A DNA stretch of 64,000 nucleotides from Aequorivita sinensis (GTDB taxonomy: Bacteria > Bacteroidota > Bacteroidia > Flavobacteriales > Flavobacteriaceae), in the NCBI RefSeq assembly GCF_006346335.1, contig NZ_VDMC01000001.1, positions 186,001 through 250,000 of the forward strand. The letters are read 5' to 3'. The position numbers and the translations under genes are program-made. A model generated the notes under the pieces. That model had not been told where the DNA came from, ran no database searches, and saw nothing but the letters and a program-made list of their open reading frames with translations. Positions 8,585-18,009 of this stretch are shown piece by piece (position 1 is the stretch's first letter; every line of letters starts with the position of its first letter).

Positions 8585-10357
8585 TTAAACAATTTGTTTG
8601 TCGATATTCGAAATCACTTCTACCGCCTTTGCGTAATCTTGTTGTACTGAAGCCTCAGACGAAGAGGCGTAACGGGCAAATTCACAACTTTTCAGTAGTC
8701 CAATAAAGTTTTCCACTGTTGGAGTTTCTACCTTTCGTTCTAACATCATATTAGATATTAGACTTTTTTCCATTTCGGAAGTCTCGATGTTCAACTGAGC
8801 TTTAAGATAATTGTGTAAAGCACGTTCCAAAGCTTCGTAAAATGCAGTTGGATTTGAGGTGTTTCGTTTTGCTTCCGAAAGGTATTTTTTAGCAAGTTTA
8901 TTTGCACGACGCAACTTATTACCTTCAATATCGCTTAAACGTTCTTTACGTTTTTTACCCGCTAAAATAAATAGTGGAATCAATAAAAATGGACCCCCTA
9001 ACAACGACCAAAACAATGCTGATTTAAAGAAAGGCTTCTCCGATTTTGACTTTAAATTAGCATCTAATTTGATGTATTTAAAATTATCTTTTGAAAGAAC
9101 AACTTGTTTGTTTGTGTCCCCACCGCTAGCAACAGGCGCTGTAGCCGAAACTGGGCCGTTTTCTACTTCAATAGTAAATCCTTTGGATGTGATAGTTTTA
9201 TATTTTTCAGTCTTAGGATCAAAAAATGAAAAACTTATTGGATTTATAGGATAACTTCCTTTAAACTGAGGAACGATAGTATAGACATTTGAAATAGACC
9301 CTTGCATTCCTCCTACTGTAGTTCTTACATTTTCACTGTGTTCAGGCTCATAAACTTCTAAGGTGTTTGGCAGCTTTACTGATGGAATTGTAAATAATTT
9401 TAAATTCCCATTTCCAGAAACTTTTAAATCTAACTCAAGTGATTCGTTTGCGTTGAGAGTAGTTTTATTTGTGTTCACCTCAAAAGAAAAATCACCAACA
9501 GCCCCATTAAATCCATCTGGTTTTCCTTCTAAAGGAAGCGGCTTAACATCAATCGTTCTTTTGCCTGCAGAAATTGTTTTGTTAACTCGCTGCATTATTC
9601 TACGCCCAAAAATATCGCGTCTGTTTCCTTGAACATCTACTGGCACGTCTAACGTAAGCGGTTCTATGTCTAATTTTCCAGTTTTTTGAGGATATAAAAC
9701 AGTAGTTCGCAATATTACATATCGATAATCTTGACCGTTATATTTCCCCTCCATAACCTTAAAGTTATTTTGGTTATCGATATTCTGACTCCAGAAATCG
9801 GCATATTTTGGGGTATCGATTTCACGCCATTGGCTAGTGATACTTACATCATGTGATACATAAAGTTTGTATGTAACCGTAATGGCCTCATTTAAATATG
9901 GTGTAGCATTAGAAACTTCGGCTACTAAATGAACATTCTCACTCGCAACATAATCGGCATTGTTTCCATCTTTTGGAGTTTCCACAGCCGCAGTAACCTC
10001 AACTTCTATCGGAAGGGTTTTATAAGTTTCTCCGTCAATTTCAATCGTTGCTTGCCCAATGGTTACATTACCACGTGTTTGAGGAGATAAGAAATATGAA
10101 TATGTTTTTGAAAAACTCCTTTTTCCATTAATCCAAGAGTTACTAATAGATTGGTTTGGACCACCAACAACTCTAAAGTTTTCAAAATTAGGCGGTCTAA
10201 AATTATCGCCATCTTGATTCATCTCAAAATCTACTCGTAAACGTTCATTAATTCCGAGTCTTTTTTTACTAACCTTGGCATCAAATTGAACTTGTGCAGA
10301 TGCAGCAATACTACACAACACAAATCCTATAAGAAATAACAAACTCTTCGTCTTCAT
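8585..10357 (-). CDS. batD: BatD: large periplasmic/membrane protein of the Bat operon
   Basis: A 590-residue protein with a signal peptide (ASAQ cleavage near residue 21), a long beta-rich periplasmic region with repeated Ig-like stretches (for example residues about 25-125, 135-260, 280-390), one transmembrane helix (ALFWSLLGGPFLLIPLFIL, about residues 440-460) and a cytoplasmic helical tail of about 130 residues. This is the BatD ('oxygen tolerance') architecture. BatD is thought to join the VWA proteins BatA/BatB and the MoxR ATPase in an envelope stress complex, but the mechanism is not established. batC lies 3 bp upstream, so translation is probably coupled. Confidence 0.9.
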   Translation of the reverse strand: MKTKSLLFLIGFVLCSIAASAQVQFDAKVSKKRLGINERLRVDFEMNQDGDNFRPPNFENFRVVGGPNQSISNSWINGKRSFSKTYSYFLSPQTRGNVTIGQATIEIDGETYKTLPIEVEVTAAVETPKDGNNADYVASENVHLVAEVSNATPYLNEAITVTYKLYVSHDVSITSQWREIDTPKYADFWSQNIDNQNNFKVMEGKYNGQDYRYVILRTTVLYPQKTGKLDIEPLTLDVPVDVQGNRRDIFGRRIMQRVNKTISAGKRTIDVKPLPLEGKPDGFNGAVGDFSFEVNTNKTTLNANESLELDLKVSGNGNLKLFTIPSVKLPNTLEVYEPEHSENVRTTVGGMQGSISNVYTIVPQFKGSYPINPISFSFFDPKTEKYKTITSKGFTIEVENGPVSATAPVASGGDTNKQVVLSKDNFKYIKLDANLKSKSEKPFFKSALFWSLLGGPFLLIPLFILAGKKRKERLSDIEGNKLRRANKLAKKYLSEAKRNTSNPTAFYEALERALHNYLKAQLNIETSEMEKSLISNMMLERKVETPTVENFIGLLKSCEFARYASSSEASVQQDYAKAVEVISNIDKQIV

Positions 10358-10360
10358 AAT

Positions 10361-11269
10361 CTACCAGTCTTTATCTGATTTCACTTTGGCGCCTTTTTGC
10401 TTTTCAGCATTAATCTTTTCTTGCGTCTTTTTCTCTTCGTTATTCATTGCTTCCAACAAACTTTTTACCTGCTGAGGAGAAAGTTGACCAGGAACAGGTT
10501 GTTGCTGTTGTGGCTTATCTCCTTCTGAATCTTTGGGTTTATCAGACTTTCCTTCATCTTTATCTTTGTCGCCTTCATCCTTTTTATCTTTCTGATCACC
10601 TTTATCCTTATCGTCTTTTTGGTCGCCCTCGTCGCCTTTATCGCCGTCTTTATTTTTGTCGTCTTGGTCTTGTTTATCTTGGTTATCCTGATCTTTATTG
10701 TCGTCGTTCTTGTCGTCGTTTTTATCGTTTTGATCTTCTGGTGGTGGCGGATTTTTATCTAATAAATCTTTTGCCAATGCCAAATTATAACGAGTTTCAT
10801 CGTCGTTAGGGTTGTTTCGAAGTGCATTCTTATAACTTTCTACGGCTTCAGTATATTTTTTTTCATTCATATACGTATTCCCTAAATTATGAAAAGCTCT
10901 ATGCTTATCAGCTTTGGTTGTAGCTGTAACTGCTGCTTGTTTAAAACGAAGCATTGCCTCTGCATTTTTTTCTTTTCCGTAGTAAGCAGCACCTAAATTG
11001 TATTTGGCAGTTTCATCTTTTGGGTTTAATGAAATTGCTTGCCTATAATTTGCTTCTGCATCTGGAAATTTTTCTTTCTGAAGCATTTGTTGCGCTTCAC
11101 TTAAATAATTCTGAGCAGCCTTAAGTTCCTTTGTTTGCTCTTTTGACTGCTGTGCAAATGAATTCAATGAAATAATAAATATACATAGAATCATTACAAT
11201 TCTAAATATCTTATTATTCTGAAAAAACGTTCTTTCTACAAACATCATCTTATTGTTTTTCCTTTTCAT
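10361..11269 (-). CDS. batC: BatC: TPR protein with long Asp/Lys-rich tail
   Basis: A 302-residue protein with a signal-like N-terminus ending FAQQ (about residue 41), three TPR units (about 45-165; for example AKYNLGAAYYGKEKNAEAM and ALRNNPNDDETRYNLALA) and a very low-complexity D/K/E/Q tail from about residue 175 to 262. TPR plus charged tail is typical of BatC. It starts inside the end of batB (20 bp overlap when the first ATG is used; the second and third ATG, at codons 8 and 9, would still be compatible with a signal peptide). Likely membrane-anchored periplasmic scaffold for the VWA proteins. Confidence 0.88.
   Translation of the reverse strand: MKRKNNKMMFVERTFFQNNKIFRIVMILCIFIISLNSFAQQSKEQTKELKAAQNYLSEAQQMLQKEKFPDAEANYRQAISLNPKDETAKYNLGAAYYGKEKNAEAMLRFKQAAVTATTKADKHRAFHNLGNTYMNEKKYTEAVESYKNALRNNPNDDETRYNLALAKDLLDKNPPPPEDQNDKNDDKNDDNKDQDNQDKQDQDDKNKDGDKGDEGDQKDDKDKGDQKDKKDEGDKDKDEGKSDKPKDSEGDKPQQQQPVPGQLSPQQVKSLLEAMNNEEKKTQEKINAEKQKGAKVKSDKDW
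10490..10735. repeat. Low-complexity Asp/Lys codon tract inside batC
   Basis: About 80 consecutive codons are almost entirely Asp, Lys, Glu, Gln, Asn and Gly, in short variable units such as DKND, QDKQ and KGDEGDQKD. The tract would be prone to replication slippage, so strain-to-strain length differences are expected. It is in frame and does not break the gene. Confidence 0.75.
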
Positions 11270-12299
11270 TAAACAAATTCAATTTTTTAAGCCAAGCCGT
11301 TTGTCTTTCTAAAAAGAATACATCTAAAACCAGCAAAAATAATGCCCCAGCTAAAAACCATTGAAACTGATCTTTAAAATCTGTGAATTGTTTAGCTTCA
11401 AATTCCTTTTTATCCATTCCACCTAAAATAGATTTTACGCTATCTACTACAGCTTTTGTATTGGCTCCATCAATATACTCACCATTGGTAGTTTGAGCTA
11501 TCTTTTTAAGAGTTTCTTGACCTAATCGACTTATGACTTGTTCATTATTTCTATCGCGAAGATAATATTGTAGCACTCCATTCTTTTTAATTGGAATTGG
11601 TCCACCTTCAATAGTACCTACACCAATAGGGAAAATTCTTATTCCTTTTTCTGCAGCCTCTTCGGCGATTTTAGCAATATTACCCTCGTGATCTTCTCCA
11701 TCTGAAACTAAAAACATCACTCGGTTGGTTTGGCTCTCATCGTCGTAGAACGTTTGTGCCATTTCAATTGCCTGCGTAATGGCTGTACCTTGAGAGGAAA
11801 CCATATCGGTATTCATTCCGTTAAGGAATAGTTTTGCTGAACCAAAATCGGTTGTAATTGGAACCTGCGGAAATGCGCTACCTGCATAACCAATAATCCC
11901 TACTCTATCACCAGCAAGACCATTTATTATCTGAGTAATGAGTTGCTTAGATTTGTCCAATCGATTGGGCGCAATATCTTCAACAAGCATACTTTTGGAA
12001 ACATCTAAAGCGAAAACAATATCAACACCTTCGCGTTTCATTGTTTCTAATTTAGTTCCAATTTTAGGATTTACCAATGCCACACTCAATAAAGCAATCG
12101 CCAAACACAGTACGAATATTTTTAATGTCGATTTAAAAATAGAACGATTTGGACTTAATTTCTTTAATAGTTCTTTATCGATAAACTTTTTTTGTATCGA
12201 TTTTTTCCAAACTAAAAGCAATAGAAAACCCACCACTATCACCGGAATGGCGATGAGGACGTAGAAGTAAATTGGTTTTTCTAATACTAACTGATCCAT
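11250..12299 (-). CDS. batB: BatB: VWA-domain membrane protein
   Basis: A 349-residue protein with two N-terminal transmembrane helices (about residues 8-30 and 58-78), a von Willebrand factor A domain with the metal-binding MIDAS motif DVSKS (about 99-103) and a C-terminal transmembrane helix (FLAGALFLLVLDVFFLE). This is the BatA/BatB arrangement with the VWA domain in the periplasm or cytoplasm between anchors. The frame is open 15 codons further upstream into batA, but ATG 12299 leaves a 1-bp gap after the batA stop and gives the normal N-terminus, so I prefer it. It overlaps batC by 20 bp. Confidence 0.92.
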   Translation of the reverse strand: MDQLVLEKPIYFYVLIAIPVIVVGFLLLLVWKKSIQKKFIDKELLKKLSPNRSIFKSTLKIFVLCLAIALLSVALVNPKIGTKLETMKREGVDIVFALDVSKSMLVEDIAPNRLDKSKQLITQIINGLAGDRVGIIGYAGSAFPQVPITTDFGSAKLFLNGMNTDMVSSQGTAITQAIEMAQTFYDDESQTNRVMFLVSDGEDHEGNIAKIAEEAAEKGIRIFPIGVGTIEGGPIPIKKNGVLQYYLRDRNNEQVISRLGQETLKKIAQTTNGEYIDGANTKAVVDSVKSILGGMDKKEFEAKQFTDFKDQFQWFLAGALFLLVLDVFFLERQTAWLKKLNLFNEKEKQ

Positions 12300-12300
12300 T

Positions 12301-13305
12301 TTATAAAAATCCTTTAAATATTGTTGTTCGCAACAAAAACTCAAGCCCTAATAGAATTAATGCGAAAATCACAAATGGACGGAACATTTCGTCGTAGTTT
12401 GTGAATTTGAATTCTTCAATATCGGTTTTTTCTAGTTTATTAATCTCTTCGTAAATCTGCTCTAACTTGGTGTTATTTGTCGCACGGAAATATTGTCCGC
12501 CTGTTTTATTGGCTATATCCTTCATTAAAGCTTCATCGATTTCCACCTTAACGTTCCCGTATTGAAACCCACCGTCTGGACGAATTGCAATAGGAGACAT
12601 CGCCATACCATTACTTCCCAATCCAATGGTATAAACTTTTATCCCAAATTCAACTGCCAATTCACTTGCAATTTTTGGATCGATAAACCCTGAGTTGTTT
12701 ACACCATCTGTAAGCAAAATAATTACTTTACTCTTGGCACGACTATCCTTTAGTCTATTTACCGCTGTTGCCAATCCCGACCCAATTGCAGTTCCTCCTT
12801 CAATAGTCGTGTTATAGGTTACATTTTTTAAAGAAGATAGAACAATAGTTTTATCACTTGTAATTGGGGTTCTTGTAAAGCTCTCTCCCGCATATTCCAC
12901 CAAACCAATTCTATCATTTGGACGACCATTAATAAATCTAGCGGCAACAGTTTTTAACGCTTCCAATCTATTGGGCTTTAAATCTCTTGCCAACATACTT
13001 GCCGAAACGTCTATTGCCATTACAATATCAATCCCACGTGTTGTTTTGGTTTTTGTGGTTTCATCTACTGTTCTTGGGCGTGCTAAAGCAACAATTATTG
13101 CTGAAAGCGCTAAAAGACGTAATACAAATAGCAAAGGTTTTAATTTTGCCAACCAGTTTCTTCCTGTTTTAAAACCTTGTACAGATGATATTTTTAGAGA
13201 GGCTGTTTGTTGTTTTCGCTTCCATAAATACCATAGCACAAGCACTGGAAGTATTAAAAACAACCAGAAAAACTGCGGATTTACAAATTCGAAATTACTG
13301 CCCAT
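12301..13305 (-). CDS. batA: BatA: VWA-domain membrane protein
   Basis: A 334-residue protein with N-terminal membrane segments (about residues 10-28 and 57-76), a VWA domain with MIDAS motif DVSAS (99-103) and a further threonine motif (GGTAIGSGL), and a C-terminal transmembrane helix (FVIFALILLGLEFLLR). BatA and BatB are paralogues that flank each other in Bacteroidota bat operons and are reported to form complexes tied to oxidative or envelope stress tolerance. The start overlaps the previous gene by 11 bp, which points to coupled translation. Confidence 0.92.
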   Translation of the reverse strand: MGSNFEFVNPQFFWLFLILPVLVLWYLWKRKQQTASLKISSVQGFKTGRNWLAKLKPLLFVLRLLALSAIIVALARPRTVDETTKTKTTRGIDIVMAIDVSASMLARDLKPNRLEALKTVAARFINGRPNDRIGLVEYAGESFTRTPITSDKTIVLSSLKNVTYNTTIEGGTAIGSGLATAVNRLKDSRAKSKVIILLTDGVNNSGFIDPKIASELAVEFGIKVYTIGLGSNGMAMSPIAIRPDGGFQYGNVKVEIDEALMKDIANKTGGQYFRATNNTKLEQIYEEINKLEKTDIEEFKFTNYDEMFRPFVIFALILLGLEFLLRTTIFKGFL

Positions 13306-14962
13306 CTTTCTCTGAAATTTCTAGCTCAATTGAAGCTATAATTCTTTCTTTAATTTCTTCGGCATATTTGCCATCGTCTTGATATACTAACAACACTTCT
13401 TGCAGGCCATTTTGCTGAGCAAAAAGCAATAATTCGTATGTGCTTTTCTCTTTTAACACTTTCGAATCTGAAACTTGAACATTGAATTCACCATAGGCTC
13501 TTACCCCTTTTATTCCTTTATCAGTTTCAAAGTCGTCTCGTTTTACGATTAAGTTTTTAGCACCTCGTTGCTCTAAGTCTTGAAGAACAGCTTCCAAAGC
13601 ATTTTCTAAAGCAATATCTTGTTTCTGACTAAAACGTGTTGTTGAAACCATAATATGTAATGGAGATTTCATTTCACCGTAAATGAAATAATCTTTTCCA
13701 CTTATCATACTATTTTCAGCATTTGCATCTTGTGCTTCTACACGCACAAGCACTTCAGGCGTTTCAATAATTACAGCTGGAAATCCGTATTCACTTTTTA
13801 TCCATCTATTTTCAGAGAGCTCCCTTAGTTCGTTACCAAAAACTTTATCTTTTAGATTGTCAAAACCTGTTATACTTCCATAAACAACACCTGCTAAAAT
13901 GAGGGCTACAAGTACTCCTGAAATTCCAAGTATTAACTTTCTGCGCTTGCGTTTCTTCTCCAGTTTTTCAAGATATTCTTGAGTTTCTAACAACTCTTCT
14001 TCTGTTGGCTCCGGAACAGCCTCATGAGTTTCATTAATAATCTCTTCTATTGTTTTTCTATCTACAATCGCTTGACCGGTTTCTTGGTTCATTTTAGCGA
14101 ATTTCACCAAATCGGCACGTTTAAAAATTGCATCAAGCTTGCGAATAGTTTCCAAATCGAAGTCGAAATTACCAGCATCTCTATGCATCATCAATCGGGT
14201 GATAAGCTCATCACTCGTGCTTTCTAGTGCAGCTTCATCAACCTCACGATCGAGATAACGTTTTACAATTTCAGTAAGATTACTATAGTATTCTTTACTT
14301 TTATTTTCTTTGAGCAACTGAGAATTATCAAGTTGTTTAAGCGCTACAATTGCTTCTTCATAAGGAGGTAATTGCTTTTGTTCAGCATCTTTTCTTTTTT
14401 TTCTTCTGAAAAGATAAATTGCAAGACCCACAATAAGAAGTATTGGAATTAACCAGTACAAAAATTGAAGCCAATCAAAGGGTGGATCTTTTACTTCTAC
14501 TGCAGGTTTAATGTCGAACATTTTCTGCTTAGTAGTATCAATAATTACGTCGTTTACTTCTACTTTAACCGAATCAGTAAAAAACGGTTTTTCGTTAATA
14601 AAGACAATCTGAGGAGGAATAGTGTATTTACCACTATCAAACTGCGTTAAGCCGTATTTTTTAATGAGCTGATATTTAGCTCCTTCAAAAGTAGTATCTG
14701 CCTTATAAGATTCTATCATCTCCAAAGGCATAAAAGTTTGCTCTTCCTGAAACCTAACAATATCAGAAGAATCGGCTTCTACTTTAATAGTATAAAGAAT
14801 TTCTTCTCCAATTTTGATTTTCGTAGAATCTACAGAAAAACTTACTTGAGCATTTGAGAGGAAAGAAAATAATACAAAGAATAGCGAAAAAAGAAAATAG
14901 CGGTTGCTCTGAAAGCTCAACTTTCTGTAGTTCTGGTTATTATTTTGTCTAAAATCTAACAT
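13295..14962 (-). CDS. BatD-like membrane protein between DUF58 and BatA genes
   Basis: A 555-residue protein with a signal peptide (ending SNAQ, about residue 39), an Ig-like periplasmic domain (about 40-150), a transmembrane helix with positive-charge stop (LIPILLIVGLAIYLFRRKKRKD, about 172-193), a cytoplasmic helical part, a second transmembrane helix (LILGISGVLVALILAGVVYG, about 344-363) and a C-terminal domain of about 190 residues. The first third resembles a shortened BatD/DUF4381-type protein, as usually found at this place in bat operons. The C-terminal domain is not recognised. It overlaps batA by 11 bp and follows the DUF58 gene by 14 bp. Confidence 0.75.
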   Translation of the reverse strand: MLDFRQNNNQNYRKLSFQSNRYFLFSLFFVLFSFLSNAQVSFSVDSTKIKIGEEILYTIKVEADSSDIVRFQEEQTFMPLEMIESYKADTTFEGAKYQLIKKYGLTQFDSGKYTIPPQIVFINEKPFFTDSVKVEVNDVIIDTTKQKMFDIKPAVEVKDPPFDWLQFLYWLIPILLIVGLAIYLFRRKKRKDAEQKQLPPYEEAIVALKQLDNSQLLKENKSKEYYSNLTEIVKRYLDREVDEAALESTSDELITRLMMHRDAGNFDFDLETIRKLDAIFKRADLVKFAKMNQETGQAIVDRKTIEEIINETHEAVPEPTEEELLETQEYLEKLEKKRKRRKLILGISGVLVALILAGVVYGSITGFDNLKDKVFGNELRELSENRWIKSEYGFPAVIIETPEVLVRVEAQDANAENSMISGKDYFIYGEMKSPLHIMVSTTRFSQKQDIALENALEAVLQDLEQRGAKNLIVKRDDFETDKGIKGVRAYGEFNVQVSDSKVLKEKSTYELLLFAQQNGLQEVLLVYQDDGKYAEEIKERIIASIELEISEKDGQ

Positions 14963-14976
14963 CTCAAGTTTAAAAT

Positions 14977-15840
14977 CTAACGTCTTTTAAAATAGCCTAA
15001 TAATTTCTTTACATAACTTTCATCAACCCTAGAACTCAAAGCTCCTGCCCCACTTTTTGTAAAAGATTCGGTAAAGTAATTTACGCGCTCACGATGATAA
15101 CTGTAATATTGATTACGGACACTTTTTGAGGCTGTGTTTACTAAAATTAATTCTCCTGTTTCTTTATCTTCCATTTGAACCATCCCTAAATTTGGAATGT
15201 TTTCTTCGGCTTTATCGTAAATTCTAATTCCAGTCACATCGTGTTTTTTTGCTGCAATTTTCAAGGTGTCTCGATAATTGTCTGCAATAAAATCGGAAAG
15301 CACAAAAACAATAGCTTTCTTTTTCATTACGCTACTTAAAAATTTTAATGCGTTAGAAATATCAGTTTTGTTACTCTTAGGTTTGAATTCAATTAGTTCT
15401 CGGATAATTCTTAGTACGTGCGACTTTCCTTTTTTGGGTGGGATAAATAATTCAATGTCATCCGAAAAAAGAATTAGCCCAATTTTATCATTATTCTGCA
15501 TTGCTGAAAATGCCAGCGTTGCGGCAATTTCAGTCACTATTTCATTTTTAAATTGCTCTTGAGTTCCAAAAAACTCAGAACCGCTAATGTCTACCATTAG
15601 CATAAGGGTAAGCTCTCGTTCTTCTTCAAAAACTTTTACAAAAGGCTCATTGTAACGAGCTGTAACATTCCAATCTATATTACGAACATCATCTCCAAAT
15701 TGGTATTTTCTAACTTCGCTAAACGTCATACCACGACCTTTAAAAGTACTGTGGTACTCGCCACCAAACACATGATCGCTTAAGCGACGTGTTTTAATCT
15801 CGATTTTTCGTACTTTTTTGAGAAGTTCTTTTGTATCCAT
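14977..15840 (-). CDS. DUF58-domain protein (MoxR-associated)
   Basis: A 287-residue cytoplasmic protein. The N-terminal motif SDHVFGGEYHSTFKGRGMTF and then FGDDVRNIDWNVTARYNEPFVK is the hallmark of DUF58, followed by a VWA-like fold with VDISGSEFFG in the metal site position. DUF58 proteins are constant partners of MoxR AAA+ ATPases and VWA proteins, and are thought to be client adaptors. It is the second gene of the operon, 85 bp after moxR. Confidence 0.92.
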   Translation of the reverse strand: MDTKELLKKVRKIEIKTRRLSDHVFGGEYHSTFKGRGMTFSEVRKYQFGDDVRNIDWNVTARYNEPFVKVFEEERELTLMLMVDISGSEFFGTQEQFKNEIVTEIAATLAFSAMQNNDKIGLILFSDDIELFIPPKKGKSHVLRIIRELIEFKPKSNKTDISNALKFLSSVMKKKAIVFVLSDFIADNYRDTLKIAAKKHDVTGIRIYDKAEENIPNLGMVQMEDKETGELILVNTASKSVRNQYYSYHRERVNYFTESFTKSGAGALSSRVDESYVKKLLGYFKRR

Positions 15841-15857
15841 TGCTTTTATTTACGATA

Positions 15858-15900
15858 TACGATTTTAGATTTACGACTGCTATACAGCATTAAAATCGTA
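15858..15900. repeat. Inverted repeat between moxR and the DUF58 gene
   Basis: TACGATTTTA (15858-15867) and TAAAATCGTA (15891-15900) are perfect inverse copies, spaced by 23 bases. Around them further partial copies of ATTTACGA and AAATCG occur, so the 85-bp spacer looks built from a short repeat unit. A small mRNA hairpin between two operon genes is plausible (mRNA processing or attenuation). Confidence 0.5.
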
Positions 15901-15925
15901 AATCGGCATTCTAAATTCGCAAATC

Positions 15926-16930
15926 TTACGGTACCTCAATTACATTAACAATCTTGTTGATGATGTCTTCTGAAGTGATGTTTTCTGCCTCTGCTTCGTA
16001 GGTAATACCAATTCTATGGCGAAGTACATCGTGTACAACAGCACGCACATCCTCTGGAATCACATAACCACGACGACGGATAAATGCGTAACATTTGGCA
16101 GCTATAGCAAGGTTGATACTTCCACGCGGAGATGCTCCAAAATTAATAAGTGGCTTCAAATCTGATAAACCATAATTTTCTGGAGTTCTTGTGGCAAATA
16201 TGATGTCTAGAATATATTTTTCAATCTTTTCATCCATATAAACTTCACGAACAGAAGCTTGAGCTCTTAAAATTTGTTCTACAGAAGCAACAGGATTTAC
16301 TTGCTCGAATCCACCTTTTAAGTTTTGACGAATGATTAGTTGTTCTTCAGCGATTTGCGGATATTTTATAACTGTTTTCAGCATAAAACGGTCCACTTGT
16401 GCTTCAGGTAAAGGATAAGTACCTTCTTGCTCAACTGGGTTTTGGGTAGCCATTACAAGAAATGGCTTTTCTAGCTTAAAAGTAGTCTCCCCAATTGTAA
16501 CTTGTTTTTCCTGCATCGCCTCCAAAAGCGCAGATTGCACTTTAGCTGGGGCACGGTTAATTTCATCTGCAAGAACAAAATTGGCAAAAATCGGTCCTTT
16601 TTTAATACTAAAGTCGTTGACTTTCATATTGTAAATCATCGTTCCCACAACATCTGCAGGAAGCAAATCTGGCGTAAACTGAATTCGGCTAAAACTGCCG
16701 TGAACAGCTTTTGCGAGTGTATTAATTGCAAGTGTTTTTGCAAGACCAGGAACCCCCTCAAGCAGGATGTGTCCTTGCCCTAGCAAACCAATCATAAGGC
16801 GTTCCACCATATGCTTTTGGCCCACGATAACCTTGTTCATTTCCATGGTGAGAATGTCCACAAAGGCACTTTCTCTCTCAATTTTTTCATTTAACGCTCC
16901 TATGTCAAAGGTCGAATTTGTGTTTTCCAT
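15926..16930 (-). CDS. moxR: MoxR-family AAA+ ATPase
   Basis: A 334-residue cytoplasmic AAA+ ATPase of the MoxR/BatF-type. Walker A is GVPGLAKT at 59-66, Walker B FVLADEINRAP at 118-128, followed by ALLEAMQEKQVTIG and VMATQNPVEQEGTYPLPEAQVDRF (sensor and arginine-finger region), all diagnostic of MoxR. MoxR ATPases act as chaperones for VWA proteins. It is the first gene of the eight-gene minus-strand operon that runs to batE, preceded by a 150-bp gap in which a promoter must lie, though I see only weak -7 matches there. Confidence 0.95.
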   Translation of the reverse strand: MENTNSTFDIGALNEKIERESAFVDILTMEMNKVIVGQKHMVERLMIGLLGQGHILLEGVPGLAKTLAINTLAKAVHGSFSRIQFTPDLLPADVVGTMIYNMKVNDFSIKKGPIFANFVLADEINRAPAKVQSALLEAMQEKQVTIGETTFKLEKPFLVMATQNPVEQEGTYPLPEAQVDRFMLKTVIKYPQIAEEQLIIRQNLKGGFEQVNPVASVEQILRAQASVREVYMDEKIEKYILDIIFATRTPENYGLSDLKPLINFGASPRGSINLAIAAKCYAFIRRRGYVIPEDVRAVVHDVLRHRIGITYEAEAENITSEDIINKIVNVIEVP

Positions 16931-17083
16931 ATTGTATTTAGATTCAATGTAGAATGCTTTTTAAAAAGTTGCTGCAAATTGTGCAATAATTGCTAAAAAC
17001 GCTGTTAACAATTGGTTAAATTAAAAAAGAGGAAAACTTAAAGTTCCCCCTTTTTGTTAATACTAAATATCTGTAATTTAGAA

Positions 17084-17869
17084 TTATAAATTAATTACCC
17101 CCATATTGGTTACTTCTCCTTGCTCAACAATAACATTTTCAACAACAACAGCTGGAAGACCTAAAGCTAAATCCGCTTGAATAGTTACAGTATAAACTCC
17201 ATCAGGAACAGCACTTAACAGAAAATCACCTTGAGCATTCGCATAAGTCGAAATTTCAATGGGTCCGTTTACAGCAGTAATCATTGTTAAATTACCTGCA
17301 GGAAAGATCTTTCCAGAAATTGCTCCACTTTCAGCAACCGATGATGCTCTAATTACAGGTTTTAGACTGTAGCCACCATTTCCTTGGGATACAATAGACT
17401 TGTCTACATCAAAATCGAGCATAAATTCATACAAGACACCTGGTTCGAAAGTTTCGTTTACTTGAATTTTTAATCCAGATTGTTGTGCGCTTGGAGTTGC
17501 CAATGGATGAACTTCTCCATTTACCACTATAGAATTCTCGTCGCCTAAAATCATTCTAATTTGACTAATTTTCCCAGCAGGAACTTCATCATCATACAAC
17601 AACACATTTACACCAGCAGTTAACTCCAACAAGTCGTAAATACCAGCATTAATGCCTAACGCAACATCTTCTTGTGCACCGTTATATTTAATAACCACTT
17701 CTTCAACATCTACAAATACAGCTTCGTAATCACCCGGCGCATCGGTTAATCTTAAGGCCAATTTTGCATTGCCTTCATTAATATTTGGATTAGAATCATC
17801 ATCGTTGCTGCAAGATGCTAACCCTGCAAATAACATTGCTATTAAGCTTAATTTAAAAAGGGATTTCAT
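17084..17869 (-). CDS. DUF4382-domain lipoprotein
   Basis: A 261-residue lipoprotein. The chosen ATG (17869) opens a classic signal MKSLFKLSLIAMLFAGLASC with the lipidation cysteine at about residue 19; the frame continues 29 codons further upstream but those would spoil the signal peptide. The body begins with LALRLTDAPGDYEAVFVDVEEV, the typical opening of DUF4382, and is followed by a C-terminal carboxypeptidase-regulatory-like beta domain (about residues 170-261, GKIFPAGNL ... ISTYANAQGDFLLSAVPDGVYTV). It is a surface or periplasmic protein of unknown role. It is monocistronic. Confidence 0.85.
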   Translation of the reverse strand: MKSLFKLSLIAMLFAGLASCSNDDDSNPNINEGNAKLALRLTDAPGDYEAVFVDVEEVVIKYNGAQEDVALGINAGIYDLLELTAGVNVLLYDDEVPAGKISQIRMILGDENSIVVNGEVHPLATPSAQQSGLKIQVNETFEPGVLYEFMLDFDVDKSIVSQGNGGYSLKPVIRASSVAESGAISGKIFPAGNLTMITAVNGPIEISTYANAQGDFLLSAVPDGVYTVTIQADLALGLPAVVVENVIVEQGEVTNMGVINL

Positions 17870-18009
17870 ATTTATTTTTTTAGAATTAGTTTTACAAACA
17901 TATTGACATGAATATGAAAATTTTATCTCTTTAGGAATTTTTAACCTTGCTTTCAACCAACTTTAGCCTTCCTATAAACTCTTAATAATAACATTAGAAA
18001 TTCTGAAAA

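Noticed and set aside
10447-10809. Long open frame on the plus strand opposite batC
   Set aside because: A shadow of the Asp/Lys codon tract on the other strand; the composition (tyrosine, leucine and arginine-rich) is an artefact.
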